Notes under the pieces: generated by a model | Told to the model about the DNA's origin: nothing | Database searches by the model: none | The model's input: the letters and a program-made list of their open reading frames with translations, nothing else | Source: Desulfovibrionaceae bacterium | GTDB taxonomy: Bacteria > Desulfobacterota > Desulfovibrionia > Desulfovibrionales > Desulfovibrionaceae | Length of the DNA stretch: 53,748 nt | Reading direction: 5' to 3' | NCBI GenBank assembly: GCA_031082225.1 | Contig: JAVHLG010000026.1 | Coordinates: forward strand, 1-53,748 | Position numbers and translations under genes: made by a program | Shown: positions 9,679 through 18,373 of the stretch, one piece after another | Layout of the letters: each line of letters starts with the position of its first letter | How positions within the stretch are numbered: the stretch's first letter is position 1

Positions 9679-11604
9679 CTATCGCATTCCGGCCCGGGCC
9701 GGGGCAAGCCCGGCCTCGCCGCGCCCCGAGGCGAAAAACAGCGCCGCCGAGGACATGACCACCAGGATGGACCCGGCGTTGTGAAAGACCGAGGCCGCGA
9801 TGGGGCTCAAAAGCCCATACGAACTGCCGAACACGGCCAGGCCGTTGGACACCACGCCCAGGACGATGTTGACCTTGATCACCAGCCGCATGCGCCGCGA
9901 CAGCCCCATGAGCAGGGGCAGCCGCCCGATGTCGTCGCGGGTCAGCGCCACCTGGGCCGTCTCCAGGGCCACGTCCGTGCCTGCCGCGCCCATGGCCACG
10001 CCCACGTCGGCCTTGGCCAGGGCCGGGGCGTCGTTGATGCCGTCGCCCACGAACATGACCCGGCCCCCGGCATTTTGAAACGCCTCCACGATGCGCGGCT
10101 TGTCGCCGGGCTTGAGTCCCGGCCAGGACTCGGTGATGCCAAGGGCCGCCGCCACGCCAGCCACGGAGCGGTCATGGTCGCCGGAGAGGATGCCCACCCG
10201 GGCCACGCCCAGGGCGCGCAGGGCGGCCACGGCATCGCGGGCCGAGGGCCGTATGGTGTCGGTGACGGCCAGAACGCCCAGGGGTTCCCCATCGCGCAGG
10301 ACCACCAGGGGCGTGGCCCCGCGCGCCGCCGCCGCCTCCAGGGCCCGGGCCAGGACCGGCGGCAGATTCCCGGCGGGGGCCAGGGCCGCCCCGCCCACCT
10401 CGATCTCCCGGCCATCCATGCGGGCCCGTACCCCGGTTCCGGCCTCGCTTAAAAACGCCTCGGCCCGGGGCGCGGCTACTTTTTCCCGGGCGGCGGCATG
10501 CAGCACGGCCCGGGCCAGGGGATGGGTGGAATGTTCCTCGGCGCAGGCGGCGGCGGCCAGAAGTTCGGAGGCGGCCACGCCCGGGGCGGGCACGATCTCG
10601 TCCACCACGGGTTCGCCCAGGGTCAGGGTGCCGGTCTTGTCGAAAAGCACGGCGTCCACCCGGCCGACTTCCTCCAGGGGACGGCCGCCCTTGACCAGGA
10701 TGCCCCAGCGGGCGGCCCGGGCCACGGCGGCCACGGCGGCCGTGGGCGCGGCCATGAGCAGGGCGCAGGGGCACCCGGCCACCAGCACGGCCACGGCCCG
10801 GTCCATGTTCCCGGAGGCCCACCAGGCCAGCCCGGCCAGGGCCAGGACCACCGGGGTGAACCACTTGGCGTAGGCGTCCACCACCCGGGCCACCTGGGGA
10901 CGATGGGCCTCGGCCTCGGTCACCAGCCGGATCACCGTGCCCAGCGTGGTGTCCTGGCCCACCCGGGTGGCCACAATCTCGATCACCCCGTTGTAACTCA
11001 AGGTTCCGGCCAGCACCTCGTCGCCCACGCCCCGGTTCACGGGCATGGCCTCGCCGGTCACCGTGGATTCGTCCACGGCCGTGATCCCGGCCACCACCTG
11101 GCCGTCCACGGGTATCCGCTCCCCGGGCCTGATCTCCAGCCGGTCCCCGGCCGCCAGCGCGCTGACCGGCGTCTGCCGCCGTCCGCCGTCGGCATCGACC
11201 AGGGTGGCCGTGTCCGGGGTCATGCGGGCCAGGGCCTGGATGGACTTGCGGGCCGAGTCGCTGACGATACCCTCCACCTGCGCCCCCAGGGTCATGATGA
11301 AGGCCACCACGGCGGCGGTCAGGTATTCGCCCTGATAGACCGAGGCCACGATGGCCAGGCTGACCAGTTCGTCCACATTGAGGCGTTTTTCGAAAAGCCC
11401 CCGCAACGCGCCCCAGACAATGGGCAATCCGTTGATCAGCACCGAGGCCACGGCCAGGGCCATGGCGATATCAGTCGGCCGCCACCCGAAATGCCCCCAC
11501 AGGAAGGAGGCCAGGGCCAAGACCCCGCCCAGGGCGCAGGAGGAGAACTCCTTGAGGTCCACGAGGTCTTTGTAAGCCCCGGGACTGGCGAAACGTCCGA
11601 TCAT
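9679..11604 (-). CDS. P1B-type heavy-metal-transporting ATPase without an HMA domain
   Basis: About 641 residues. The ATG at 11604 follows AAAGGAG. It has the P-type ATPase order: actuator TGEAMPV, membrane metal site GCPCAL, phosphorylation loop [12 protein letters not shown], nucleotide loop with HP (EEHSTHPLARA) and hinge [11 protein letters not shown]. The usual N-terminal metal-binding domain is missing; the protein goes almost directly into membrane helices. Near the C-terminus the membrane segment carries Lys-Val-Asn (VIKVN) and His-Asn (VFHNAG) instead of the Asp of zinc pumps or the Tyr-Asn/Met-Ser-Ser of copper pumps. This CPC plus HN combination is found in CtpC-like pumps, so zinc, manganese or another ion is possible. 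It is paired with a MarR regulator. Confidence 0.92.
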   Translation of the reverse strand: MIGRFASPGAYKDLVDLKEFSSCALGGVLALASFLWGHFGWRPTDIAMALAVASVLINGLPIVWGALRGLFEKRLNVDELVSLAIVASVYQGEYLTAAVVAFIMTLGAQVEGIVSDSARKSIQALARMTPDTATLVDADGGRRQTPVSALAAGDRLEIRPGERIPVDGQVVAGITAVDESTVTGEAMPVNRGVGDEVLAGTLSYNGVIEIVATRVGQDTTLGTVIRLVTEAEAHRPQVARVVDAYAKWFTPVVLALAGLAWWASGNMDRAVAVLVAGCPCALLMAAPTAAVAAVARAARWGILVKGGRPLEEVGRVDAVLFDKTGTLTLGEPVVDEIVPAPGVAASELLAAAACAEEHSTHPLARAVLHAAAREKVAAPRAEAFLSEAGTGVRARMDGREIEVGGAALAPAGNLPPVLARALEAAAARGATPLVVLRDGEPLGVLAVTDTIRPSARDAVAALRALGVARVGILSGDHDRSVAGVAAALGITESWPGLKPGDKPRIVEAFQNAGGRVMFVGDGINDAPALAKADVGVAMGAAGTDVALETAQVALTRDDIGRLPLLMGLSRRMRLVIKVNIVLGVVSNGLAVFGSSYGLLSPIAASVFHNAGSILVVMSSAALFFASGRGEAGLAPARAGMR

Positions 11605-11631
11605 GAGCAACTCCTTTTGAACACAAATATT

Positions 11632-11674
11632 TTGATGTCGAGAAATCTCTATATATGAAAATCTTGATAGTCAA
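11632..11674 (-). promoter_or_regulatory. Promoter with TTGA-N3-TCAA operator for the metal ATPase
   Basis: An AT-rich patch. On the minus strand TTGACTATCAA (11664-11674) is an inverted repeat that also contains a -35-like TTGACT; TATAGA or TAGAGA near 11646-11653 could be the -10. A related half-conserved copy lies at 11632-11642, centred 32 bp away. The flavodoxin promoter at 44.6 kb has the same arrangement. The bound regulator is unknown; the nearby MarR protein or a Fur-family protein are candidates. Confidence 0.4.
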
Positions 11675-11756
11675 ACTATTTTTACAGCCTTTTCCCTGGA
11701 GCATCCGGCCCGCCGCCGCACCATGCCCCAGACAGGAAAACGCAGGAACGCGGAGA

Positions 11757-12956
11757 TCAGGGGGTTTTCGATCCGGACATGCCCGCCGCCATCCCCCACT
11801 GCCGCAGGATGCGGGCGGTCTCGGTCGCGCCGTCCAGGCGCACTGCTGTTCGCGGCGGCGGCGGCGCGGCCAGGAGGCCCTCCAGGCGGGAGAGGAGTCG
11901 GGCGGGTTCGAGGTCGACGGCCTCAAGCATCCCCACAAGCCCCAGTTCGGCCAACCGGGCGGCGCGCAGGCGTTGTTCCCGGTTCTGCTCGAAGGGCCGG
12001 ACCAGGGCCCGGACCCCGGCCCGCAGCACGGCCATGACCGTGTTGTAACCGGCCAGACTCACGGACAGGTCGGCGGCGCGCAGGATGGCCGGGAAATCGG
12101 CGGCGAAGCGATCCACCCGGGCGTCGGGAAGGGCGGCGGCGGCGGCGCACAGGGCGGCGTATTCCTCCGGCGGGGCATAGGGCCCGGAAAAGACGCGCAG
12201 GCTCACAGGGCCAAGCCCAGCCGCCTGGGGCAGGGCCAGGGCCGCAAGGACCGCGGCCAGCACCTCGCCCCCCACCCGGCCGCCCCCGGCGCTGGCCGCC
12301 AGGAGCCGGTTTCCCGGCGGCACGCCGAGCCGGGCCCGGACCGCCGCCGCATCCCTGTCCGCAGGGGCCTCCGGCGGGGCCACGTAGCCGGAATAGCGCA
12401 CCGGGGGGTCAATGTCCGCCACCCGGGAAAACGTGGCCGAAAGGGGAAACAGGGCCGGATCGGCATGGACCGCCACCAGGTCGAAAAAGGCGTTGAGGCG
12501 CTTGATGACCCTGGTCTCGTAGGCCGCCTGGTCCGCCTTCTCCACCAGGATGTCGCGCAGGCCGCAGACCGTGCGCACCGGACCGAAGCGGCCTTCCCGA
12601 ATGGCCGAAAGGGCCGGGACCAGTTCGAATTCGAAGGCCTTGCGGCCGAAGGGATACAGCTCCACGAAAAAGACGTCCGGCCGCTCGGCGTCCAAAAGGG
12701 ACACAAGGAGCTCGCGCCGTTTTTCCTTGACGGCCGCAAGCCCCCCGCCGTCCGTGGCCGACAGGCGGGTAAAATCAGCATCCATCTCCAGGGCGGGCAG
12801 CCGGACCTCGCGGACATGGGGCGGCAGGGGCACGGGCACGGGCGGGCCGCCCGAGACCAGGACCACCCGGTCCGGGGCCAGGGCGGCGACGATCTCCAGG
12901 CTGCGCATGAAATGCCCAAGCCCCAGCACATGCTGGCAATAAAAGAGGATGTTCAC
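11757..12956 (-). CDS. MurG/MGT-like glycosyltransferase
   Basis: About 399 residues. The GTG at 12956 is chosen because it falls just after the previous stop and leads directly into the beta-strand NILFYCQHVLGLGH. The GLGHFMRSLEI motif and the C-terminal donor-site region (LAGYNTVMAVLRAGVRALVRPFEQNREQRLRA) mark a GT-B fold enzyme of the MurG/UDP-glycosyltransferase type. A distant paralogue with the same two landmarks is at 23361-24647. It is last in a run after the hybrid kinase and a phosphatase, 16 bp after the phosphatase stop. A role in building a surface or exported glycan is inferred. Confidence 0.82.
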   Translation of the reverse strand: MNILFYCQHVLGLGHFMRSLEIVAALAPDRVVLVSGGPPVPVPLPPHVREVRLPALEMDADFTRLSATDGGGLAAVKEKRRELLVSLLDAERPDVFFVELYPFGRKAFEFELVPALSAIREGRFGPVRTVCGLRDILVEKADQAAYETRVIKRLNAFFDLVAVHADPALFPLSATFSRVADIDPPVRYSGYVAPPEAPADRDAAAVRARLGVPPGNRLLAASAGGGRVGGEVLAAVLAALALPQAAGLGPVSLRVFSGPYAPPEEYAALCAAAAALPDARVDRFAADFPAILRAADLSVSLAGYNTVMAVLRAGVRALVRPFEQNREQRLRAARLAELGLVGMLEAVDLEPARLLSRLEGLLAAPPPPRTAVRLDGATETARILRQWGMAAGMSGSKTP

Positions 12957-12972
12957 GGCAGATCCGCCCGGC

Positions 12973-13566
12973 TCACAGGGCCACGTTGATGTCGCCAAGG
13001 ACGAGCGCGCCCTCCTTGACCCGTACCCAATGGGCGCATCCGGGCTTGAGGATTTTTGGCTCGTGCGGCAGATAGCTGCGGCCGAGGAGCCGGTACACCA
13101 GGGCCTTGATGACCCCTTCGTGGGTCACGGCCAGGATTTTTTTCCCGGACCAGTGCCGGGCCGCCTCAATCAGGGTGCGCTCGGCCCGGCCGAAGACCTC
13201 GTCCCGGCTCTCCCCGTTCGGCGGCCGAAAATCCCAGCCCAGGGCCACCTGTTCCTCCAGGCCGTGCCCGCGCAGATCAGCCACGAGCCTTCCGGTCCAA
13301 TCCCCGAATTTTTGCTCGCGAAGCCCCCGCTCCAGGGTCATGGGCAGCTTCAGGCGCACGTTCATGATGCCCGCCGTGGTCTTGGCCCGGGTCAGGTCGC
13401 TGCTGAGAATCCGGGACAATCCCAGGCCCGCCAGGGTCTCGGCGAAACGCGTGGCCTCGGCGATCCCTTCCGGGCACAGTTCCGAATCCCAATGGCCCTG
13501 GATGCGTTTTTCCTGATTCCAGTAGGTGGCGGCGTGGCGCACGAGGGCGAAATCAGCGGTGCTCAT
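12973..13566 (-). CDS. Histidine phosphatase family protein
   Basis: A 197-residue phosphoglycerate-mutase-like phosphatase. The catalytic motif appears as LVRHAATYWN (RHA in place of the common RHG, an accepted variant). The second Arg is in SSDLTRAKTTA, the acid residue in LREQKFGDWTG and the second His in VTHEGVIKALV. It resembles the GpmB/CobC-type phosphatases that act on small phosphometabolites. Its start codon overlaps the stop of the hybrid kinase by four bases (ATGA), so it is translationally coupled. The substrate could be a sugar phosphate or a cobalamin precursor; nothing here decides. Confidence 0.88.
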   Translation of the reverse strand: MSTADFALVRHAATYWNQEKRIQGHWDSELCPEGIAEATRFAETLAGLGLSRILSSDLTRAKTTAGIMNVRLKLPMTLERGLREQKFGDWTGRLVADLRGHGLEEQVALGWDFRPPNGESRDEVFGRAERTLIEAARHWSGKKILAVTHEGVIKALVYRLLGRSYLPHEPKILKPGCAHWVRVKEGALVLGDINVAL

Positions 13567-16500
13567 CCCTGATCGGTCCTTGTCGGTTCAAAGGTCGGCC
13601 CGGGTTCGTATTCGGCCGCAAAGGCGGCCAGGGCGTCCAGCGTCCTTTTGACGCCGACGGCCAGAAGGGGCACGAGCCGGGCCACCCGGGCGGCGTCTCC
13701 CCTCGCGGCGGCCTCCTCGGCCAGGGCGGCGTCGCGGCGCAGGGGACCGGCCCCGAACATGGCCGCATTGCCGCGCAGGGTGTGGGCCAGACGGGCGACG
13801 GACTCCAGATCCCTGTCCCGCAGGGCCGCCTCCAGATCCGAAAGACAGCCCGGCGCGGTCCGCGCGAATTCCCCGGCCAAAAGCCGCAACAGTTCGATTT
13901 TCCTTCCGTACTGGGCGGCAAGCCCGGCCCGGTCCACGGCCTCCTCCGCCTGCGGCGCGTCGTTTGCAGTGCGGGGGGTGGCGGCCCCCGGAGGGGCCGC
14001 AACCCGCGCCCGGCCCTGGCTGATCCGGGAGACGACCTCGAAAAAGGATTCGATGTTCACGGGTTTGGTGATGTAGCCGTCAAGCCCGGCGTCGAGAAAA
14101 CGTTCCCGCTCCCGGTCCAGGGCGTAGGCCGAAAGCCCGATCACCGCCACGGCGGGGTCGATGCCGCCGTGCCCGGCCCGGATGGCCCGGGTGGCGGTCA
14201 ATCCGTCCATGACCGGCATCTGGATGTCCATGAGCACCACGTCGTAGTCCTCCCGGGAAAGCCGCTCCAGGGCCTGCACCCCGTTTTCCGCCGTGACCAC
14301 GGCATGGCCGTTGCTGGTCAGGAGATCCTCGGCGAACATGCGGTTGATGCGGTTGTCCTCCACCAGGAGCACCCGCAGGGGACGCTTCCCGCCCAAAAAG
14401 ACGCATGGTTCGCAGCCCGCCAGGGCGGCCTGGGCATCCGGGGCGTCCCGGCCGTCCACCCGCAGGGTCACCCGGAAGCGGAAGGTGCTGCCCTGGTCCA
14501 GGCGGCTGTCAAAGGAAAGGTCGCCGCCCAAAAGTCCGGCGATTTTCTTGCAAATGGCCAGGCCAAGGCCCGTGCCCGCATATTTTTTGGTCAGCCCGGA
14601 ATCGACCTGGGTGAAGCTGTCGAACACGGCGTCCCGGCTGTCCTCGGGAATGCCGATGCCCGTGTCGGACACGGAAAAAACCAGGGTCGCCGTCTCGCCC
14701 CCTCCCCGCAAGGCCTCCGGCCCCACGGGATCGGCCCGGGACAGTTCCACCGCCACGCCGCCGTGCTCGGTATATTTGATGGCGTTGCCCACCAGGTTGA
14801 GCAGGATCTGCTTGAGCCGCATGGGATCGGCAAAGACCCGGTGCGGCACGTCCGGGGCCACCCGGCAGGTCAGGACCAGGCCCTTGTTCTTAGCCAGCAC
14901 CTCCTGCTGCCGGGCCAGGGAGGCGGCCATCTCCCGCAGGTCCACGCTGGTCTCCCGCACGTCGAGCTTTCCGGCCTCGATCTTCGAATAGTCCAGGATG
15001 TCGTTGATGACCGACAAAAGGTTCTGGGCCGATTCCTCGGCCACGCTTAAGCGCTGCCTGGCCCGGGGGGACAGCTCCTCGTGCAGCACGAGCTGGATGT
15101 AGCCCAGAACGGCGTTGAGCGGGGTTCTGATCTCATGGCTCATGTTGGCCAAAAAGCGGCTCTTGGCCTGATTGGCGGCGTCGCTCTGGTGCATGGCCCG
15201 CATGAGCTCCCGCTCCAGGCGCTTGCGTTCGGTGATGTCGCGCACAAACTCCACCACGCCCTTGACCCGGCCCAACGCGTCGCGAAAAGGATAGGAAAAA
15301 AGCTCGATGAACCCGGGCGGTCCGCCCTCGTCGTCCGCCCGGGACACGGCCTCGGAATGCATGCGCCCGTCGGCCATGGCCCGGATGCTCGGGCAACTCG
15401 GACAGGGGGACGCCCGCCCCCGGAAGGCCTCATGGCAGGTGCGGCCCACAAGGGGTGCGGTGGATTCGTACATGGCCCGCATGGCCGCGTTGACCTTGAT
15501 GACGTTTAAATCCGCGTCCAGGACGCTGATGCCGTCCTGGATGGTGTCCAGGATGGTCTCCAGAAAGATCGCGTTTTCCTTGAGCTTCTCCTGGGTCTTG
15601 GCCCGGGCCTCGATCTCCTGGCGCAGGGAGGCGTTGGCTGCGGCCAGTTCCGCCGTACGCGCCGCCACCCGTATCTCGAGTTCGGTGCGGACCCGCTCCA
15701 GGGCCTCTTCGGTCTGCTTGCGTTCGGTGACGTCGTTGCCCACGGCCTGGTATTCCACCACCTCCCCGGCGTCGTCGAAGATGCCCCGGTGGGTCCAGTG
15801 ATGCCAGCGGATGACGCCGCCGGGCATGACCACGCGGTGCTCGAAATCGACCACGGGGTTGGCCATGGAGATGGCGCCCAGTCCCCTGCCGATCATGGCC
15901 ATGTCGGCGTCGGGGATGTGCGGGATGAAATTGGCGCCGACAAGCTCGTCGCGACTTTTGCCGAAGTAGCGCACGTAGGCCTCGTTGACGAAGGTCAGGC
16001 GGCCGTCGGGACGGTAGCGGCAGATGAGTTCGGTCTGGTCCTCGACGATGGACCGGTAGCGGGCCTCGCTACGGGCCAGGGCCAGTTCGGCGTTCTTGCG
16101 GCCGGTGATGTCCAGGCAGATGCCCTCCACCCTGGTCGGTCGGCCTTCCGCATCGCGAAACAGCCTGGCCGTGCAGGACACCCACAGCATGTCGCCGTCG
16201 CGACGCCGGAACTGGGCCTCGAAGGTATACGGGCCCTCCACCCGGGACAGGATGTCCAGGATCTCGGCCCGCCTGCCGGGCTCGGCGTAGAGCTGGGTTC
16301 CGATGTCGCGCACCGTGTGCGTCAGTTCCTCGGGGCTGTCGTAGCCGAACATCCTGGCCAGGGCCGGGTTGGCCTCCAGGATGCGCCCGTCAAGGGCGGT
16401 GCAAAAAATGCCCTCCATGGCGCTGACGAAGATGTTGCGGTAGCTCTCCTCCTTTTCCCGGATGATCTCCTTGAGCACGCCGATGTATTCCCACTCCATG

Positions 16501-17255
16501 GCGTTGACCACGTCGGACTGGGTGACCAGCCCGGCCAGCCGCCCCTGCCCGTCAACCATGACCAGACGGCGGATGCCGTTTCGGCGCATGAGCGACAGGC
16601 CCTCGTGGACCGGGAGATCGACGGCGACCGTCAGCACCGGCGAGCGCATGACGTCGCCGAGGGAAAGGGTGCAGGCCGCCTGGCCGACCAGAATCACCGA
16701 GGCGGCGTCGCGCTCGGTGATGATGCCCACGGGACGGCCGTCATCAACGGCCAACAGGCAACTGATTTGTTTTTGGGCCATGACGCCCAGGGCCTCGGGC
16801 AGCGGGGTGGCGGGCGCGGCGGACACCACCTCGCGGACCATGATCCGGGACAGGCGGCGCAATTCCACGAAATATTCGTAGCCCAGATGCTCCACCAGAT
16901 CGGACTGGGAGACCACGCCGCAGGCCGTGCCGTCGGCGCGCACGACCACCAGGTGGCGCAAATGGTGCTTTTGCAGAAGGGTATAGGCCTCGTGGGCGGT
17001 CGTATCCGGGGTGGCCGTCAACACCGGGGAGGACATGACGGCGGACACGTAGGCCCGGCCCACGCCGGGATCGGCGGCCACGGCCCACAACAGCCGCCGC
17101 TCGGTGATGATGCCCACGGGACGGCCGTCGTCGAGCACCGGCAGGCAGGACAGGGCCCGTTCGCGTAAAAGCGCGGCGACATCGGCCACCGTGGTCCTGG
17201 GACCGACGGCGACCAGGTCACGGGAATGGATTTCGTCCAGTCGTTTGCGAAACAT
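13563..17255 (-). CDS. CBS-PAS hybrid histidine kinase with receiver and Hpt domains
   Basis: About 1230 residues; the start at 17255 (GGGGAA upstream) opens directly into the first CBS motif. In order: four CBS motifs in two pairs (about 1-260), which usually bind adenine nucleotides; three PAS domains; a HisKA helix with MSHEIRTPLNA; a complete ATPase domain (NLVGNAIKY, SDTGIGIP, GTGLGLAI); a receiver (VVLMDIQMPVMDG, KPVN); and a C-terminal Hpt domain with AHTLRGNAAMFG. All phosphorelay residues look intact. No membrane helix is seen, so it should be a cytoplasmic sensor. The third PAS carries a CPSCP motif that might bind metal or respond to redox. It heads a coupled run with a phosphatase and glycosyltransferase. 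Confidence 0.95.
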   Translation of the reverse strand: MFRKRLDEIHSRDLVAVGPRTTVADVAALLRERALSCLPVLDDGRPVGIITERRLLWAVAADPGVGRAYVSAVMSSPVLTATPDTTAHEAYTLLQKHHLRHLVVVRADGTACGVVSQSDLVEHLGYEYFVELRRLSRIMVREVVSAAPATPLPEALGVMAQKQISCLLAVDDGRPVGIITERDAASVILVGQAACTLSLGDVMRSPVLTVAVDLPVHEGLSLMRRNGIRRLVMVDGQGRLAGLVTQSDVVNAMEWEYIGVLKEIIREKEESYRNIFVSAMEGIFCTALDGRILEANPALARMFGYDSPEELTHTVRDIGTQLYAEPGRRAEILDILSRVEGPYTFEAQFRRRDGDMLWVSCTARLFRDAEGRPTRVEGICLDITGRKNAELALARSEARYRSIVEDQTELICRYRPDGRLTFVNEAYVRYFGKSRDELVGANFIPHIPDADMAMIGRGLGAISMANPVVDFEHRVVMPGGVIRWHHWTHRGIFDDAGEVVEYQAVGNDVTERKQTEEALERVRTELEIRVAARTAELAAANASLRQEIEARAKTQEKLKENAIFLETILDTIQDGISVLDADLNVIKVNAAMRAMYESTAPLVGRTCHEAFRGRASPCPSCPSIRAMADGRMHSEAVSRADDEGGPPGFIELFSYPFRDALGRVKGVVEFVRDITERKRLERELMRAMHQSDAANQAKSRFLANMSHEIRTPLNAVLGYIQLVLHEELSPRARQRLSVAEESAQNLLSVINDILDYSKIEAGKLDVRETSVDLREMAASLARQQEVLAKNKGLVLTCRVAPDVPHRVFADPMRLKQILLNLVGNAIKYTEHGGVAVELSRADPVGPEALRGGGETATLVFSVSDTGIGIPEDSRDAVFDSFTQVDSGLTKKYAGTGLGLAICKKIAGLLGGDLSFDSRLDQGSTFRFRVTLRVDGRDAPDAQAALAGCEPCVFLGGKRPLRVLLVEDNRINRMFAEDLLTSNGHAVVTAENGVQALERLSREDYDVVLMDIQMPVMDGLTATRAIRAGHGGIDPAVAVIGLSAYALDRERERFLDAGLDGYITKPVNIESFFEVVSRISQGRARVAAPPGAATPRTANDAPQAEEAVDRAGLAAQYGRKIELLRLLAGEFARTAPGCLSDLEAALRDRDLESVARLAHTLRGNAAMFGAGPLRRDAALAEEAAARGDAARVARLVPLLAVGVKRTLDALAAFAAEYEPGPTFEPTRTDQG

Positions 17256-17503
17256 GGTTCCCCGCGCCGTGTGGCGTGCCTGGCGGCAGGCCGTATGGCC
17301 CGCGTGCGGCCGCAGGCCGTTTCGGTCCATTCACCGCCCCGGACGACGAAGGCGGCCAGTCCGGACCGGACTGCGGGTCGTCACCCGCGCCCCCGAAACA
17401 GCCTCCGAATATCACGACGGTCGCCGCACCCGCCAGCACATTTTCCCGCAGCGCACCCACCCCCTTGCCCCGGACGGCCAGATGCGGCTACCATGCCCGG
17501 GCC

Positions 17504-18373
17504 ATGAAGCGCCTGTGCCTGATCCACGCCAACTGCCAGGGCGAGCCCCTGGCGGAACTGCTGGCCGGACACGAGGCGTTCGGGGGGGAGTTCGAGATAC
17601 GGCATGTGGTCAACTACGCCAGGCAGCCCATCCTCCCGGACGACCTCGCCCGGTGCGGACTCTTCTTGCACCAGCGCCTGGAGACGGAATGGGGGGAATT
17701 GGCCAGCCAGGCGCTTGTGTCCCGTCTGCCCGCCGGATGCCCGTCCCTGTGTCTGCCCAACCTCTTTTTCCTCGATTATTGGCCGTTTTGGTCCTCCAAC
17801 GCGGCCTTCGCCTATTCCGATTTTTTCCTGGACGAACTGCTCTCCCGCGGGTTGTCGGATCGCGAGATCATGCACCTGTATCTGCACACCGACCCCGCAC
17901 GCTACTATGATCTGGAGGCCATCATGGAAAAATCCAGACGCCGGGAGGCGGACAAGGAAAGACACTGGGACATCAAGCTGTCCCATGTGGTGCGCGACCG
18001 GTTCCGGGACACCCTGCTGTTCCACACCGTCAATCATCCAGGCCGGGAACTGTGTCTGGCCGTGGCCGACGGGGTGCTGGAGCGGCTCGGGATGGCCCCC
18101 CTGTCCGCAGCGGTGCGCGAGGCATTCCCCGATCCCTTCGGGGAATTCACCATGCCCATCCACCCCCGGATCGCGGCCCGGCTGGGGCTGGCCTTTCTAC
18201 CTGAAAAGCCCCTTTTCCCGGTCTACGGCCGGGACATGGGCATTGAGGAATACGTGGGGTGCTATCTGGCCTGCAAGCGGCTGAAGGAAACGGATTTCAT
18301 CGGTTTTTTGCGCCTGTGGGCGGCCCTTGGCGGACAAAAAGCTCCCGCAGGGGACGGTCGGCCAGGGCCGTGA
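17504..18373 (+). CDS. WcbI family polysaccharide biosynthesis protein
   Basis: About 289 residues from the ATG at 17504; the longer open frame upstream has the composition of noncoding GC-rich DNA. The N-terminus MKRLCLIHANCQGEPL and later LCLPNLFFLDYWPFW match the WcbI family, whose founding member is needed for a Burkholderia capsule and binds CoA in an acetyltransferase-like manner. HTVNHPGREL and FTMPIHPRIA are further family-like blocks. It is divergent from the hybrid kinase and converges on a GT4 gene, overlapping its 3' end by 77 bp. No strong ribosome site is seen. Confidence 0.8.
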   Translation: MKRLCLIHANCQGEPLAELLAGHEAFGGEFEIRHVVNYARQPILPDDLARCGLFLHQRLETEWGELASQALVSRLPAGCPSLCLPNLFFLDYWPFWSSNAAFAYSDFFLDELLSRGLSDREIMHLYLHTDPARYYDLEAIMEKSRRREADKERHWDIKLSHVVRDRFRDTLLFHTVNHPGRELCLAVADGVLERLGMAPLSAAVREAFPDPFGEFTMPIHPRIAARLGLAFLPEKPLFPVYGRDMGIEEYVGCYLACKRLKETDFIGFLRLWAALGGQKAPAGDGRPGP

